NCBI GenBank assembly: GCA_001818435.1
Contig: MHKO01000033.1
Location: forward strand, 1-20,165
DNA from: Candidatus Komeilibacteria bacterium RIFCSPLOWO2_02_FULL_48_11
GTDB lineage: Bacteria; Patescibacteriota; Patescibacteriia; UBA2169
DNA: 20,165 nucleotides
Reading direction: 5' to 3'
Position numbers and translations under genes: made by a program
Notes under the pieces: generated by a model
Told to the model about the DNA's origin: nothing
Database searches by the model: none
What the model saw: the letters and a program-made list of their open reading frames with translations, nothing else
Part shown: in pieces, positions 19,804 to 20,165 of the stretch
How positions within the stretch are numbered: position 1 is the first letter of the stretch
How the letters are laid out: every line of letters starts with the position of its first letter

Positions 19804-20165
19804 TTAGGATTTAGGACTGGTGATATGAGGTCCGTTGCCGTATTTTGGCAAGACAATTTGCTGGCCTGATTTTTTATTGAAAAACCGGGAAACTTGGGCT
19901 GGCAATGTCTTGGGGCTGATACCGACTGCCGGCACAGCCAAAGCAAACGACAAGGCATTGGCTGTGGCAATGCCAACGCGCAAAGAAGTGAACGAGCCCG
20001 GGCCTTTGACAACCGCAATACCTTTGATTCCTTTTGCTCCTCCAACCCTCACCCTACCCTCTCCCTTGGAGGGAGAGGGACTCAATAATCTATTGATAGT
20101 TTTCAAAAGTTTTTCCGAATGCGCGCGCACTGAAGATATGGTCTTGTCTTTCAAGACAACACCCT
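19804..20165 (-). CDS. tsaB: tRNA threonylcarbamoyladenosine biosynthesis protein TsaB, C-terminal part (cut by window edge)
   Basis: Partner of TsaD in making t6A at position 37 of tRNAs that read ANN codons. About 120 codons are visible and the frame stays open at the right edge (GVVLKDKTISS...), so the N-terminus is missing. HSEKLLKTINRLL and GIAVVKGPGSFTSLRVGIAT are the conserved TsaB stretches, here with Ser for the usual Gly after GPGSFT. The protein ends soon after VGIS, so the C-terminal half of longer TsaB proteins is absent, as I expect for reduced genomes. Between the two motifs lies SPSPSKGEGRVRVGG, encoded by a palindromic repeat, making the linker about 9 residues longer than in typical TsaB. 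Confidence 0.9.
   Translation of the reverse strand, partial: GVVLKDKTISSVRAHSEKLLKTINRLLSPSPSKGEGRVRVGGAKGIKGIAVVKGPGSFTSLRVGIATANALSFALAVPAVGISPKTLPAQVSRFFNKKSGQQIVLPKYGNGPHITSPKS
20042..20080. repeat. palindromic repeat inserted in frame within tsaB
   Basis: CCCTCTCCC (20057-20065) and GGGAGAGGG (20071-20079) form a 9-bp stem with a 5-nt loop, preceded by CCAACCCTCACCCTA. This is a widespread dispersed bacterial repeat, known for the peptides SPSPSKGEGRVRV and NPHPTLSLGGRG. It is related in style to the hairpins at 557-907. Confidence 0.8.

Overview
The window looks like a chromosomal piece of a Patescibacteria (Candidate Phyla Radiation) bacterium, probably Parcubacteria-like. The reasons are a short HrcA and a short TsaB, a compact division cluster, a membrane protein of a type I associate with this radiation, and intergenic regions full of the palindromic repeats common in these genomes. 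The standard genetic code fits every gene. Almost everything is on the minus strand; the clear plus-strand genes are one tRNA and one membrane protein.

Layout from low to high coordinates: (1) 1-907: the start of a DUF3467 gene, a small membrane protein, and about 350 bp of GC-rich hairpin repeats. (2) 908-5242: a heat-shock operon read hrcA, grpE, hsp20, dnaK, driven by a sigma-70 promoter (TTGACA-N17-TATACT) whose start site is covered by a CIRCE operator. A repeat or hairpin sits at every junction. (3) 5244-10939: an unusual island of an unrecognised protein with HTH-like segments and three tandem sigma-70 family genes. Each of the four genes is followed by its own intrinsic terminator. 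Two of the sigma proteins have long C-terminal extensions, and one extension contains what looks like a second, degenerate region 4. (4) 10944-12627: lemA and a TPM-domain (YgcG-like) gene. (5) 12613-14393, plus strand: tRNA-Glu(CUC) enclosed by inverted repeats, then a 522-residue membrane protein. (6) 14390-19619: a division/cell-wall cluster read mraZ, rsmH, ftsL, ftsI, murF, with a promoter and a three-repeat MraZ box. (7) 19756-20165: the 3' part of tsaB with its terminator.

The most notable items are the sigma-factor island, above all the ungapped internal duplication of region 4 in the 484-residue sigma protein, and palindromic elements that lie in frame inside rsmH, tsaB and dnaK. The rsmH insert matches intergenic copies elsewhere in the window at 25 of 27 positions. 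Functions for the island are inference; the housekeeping assignments are firm.
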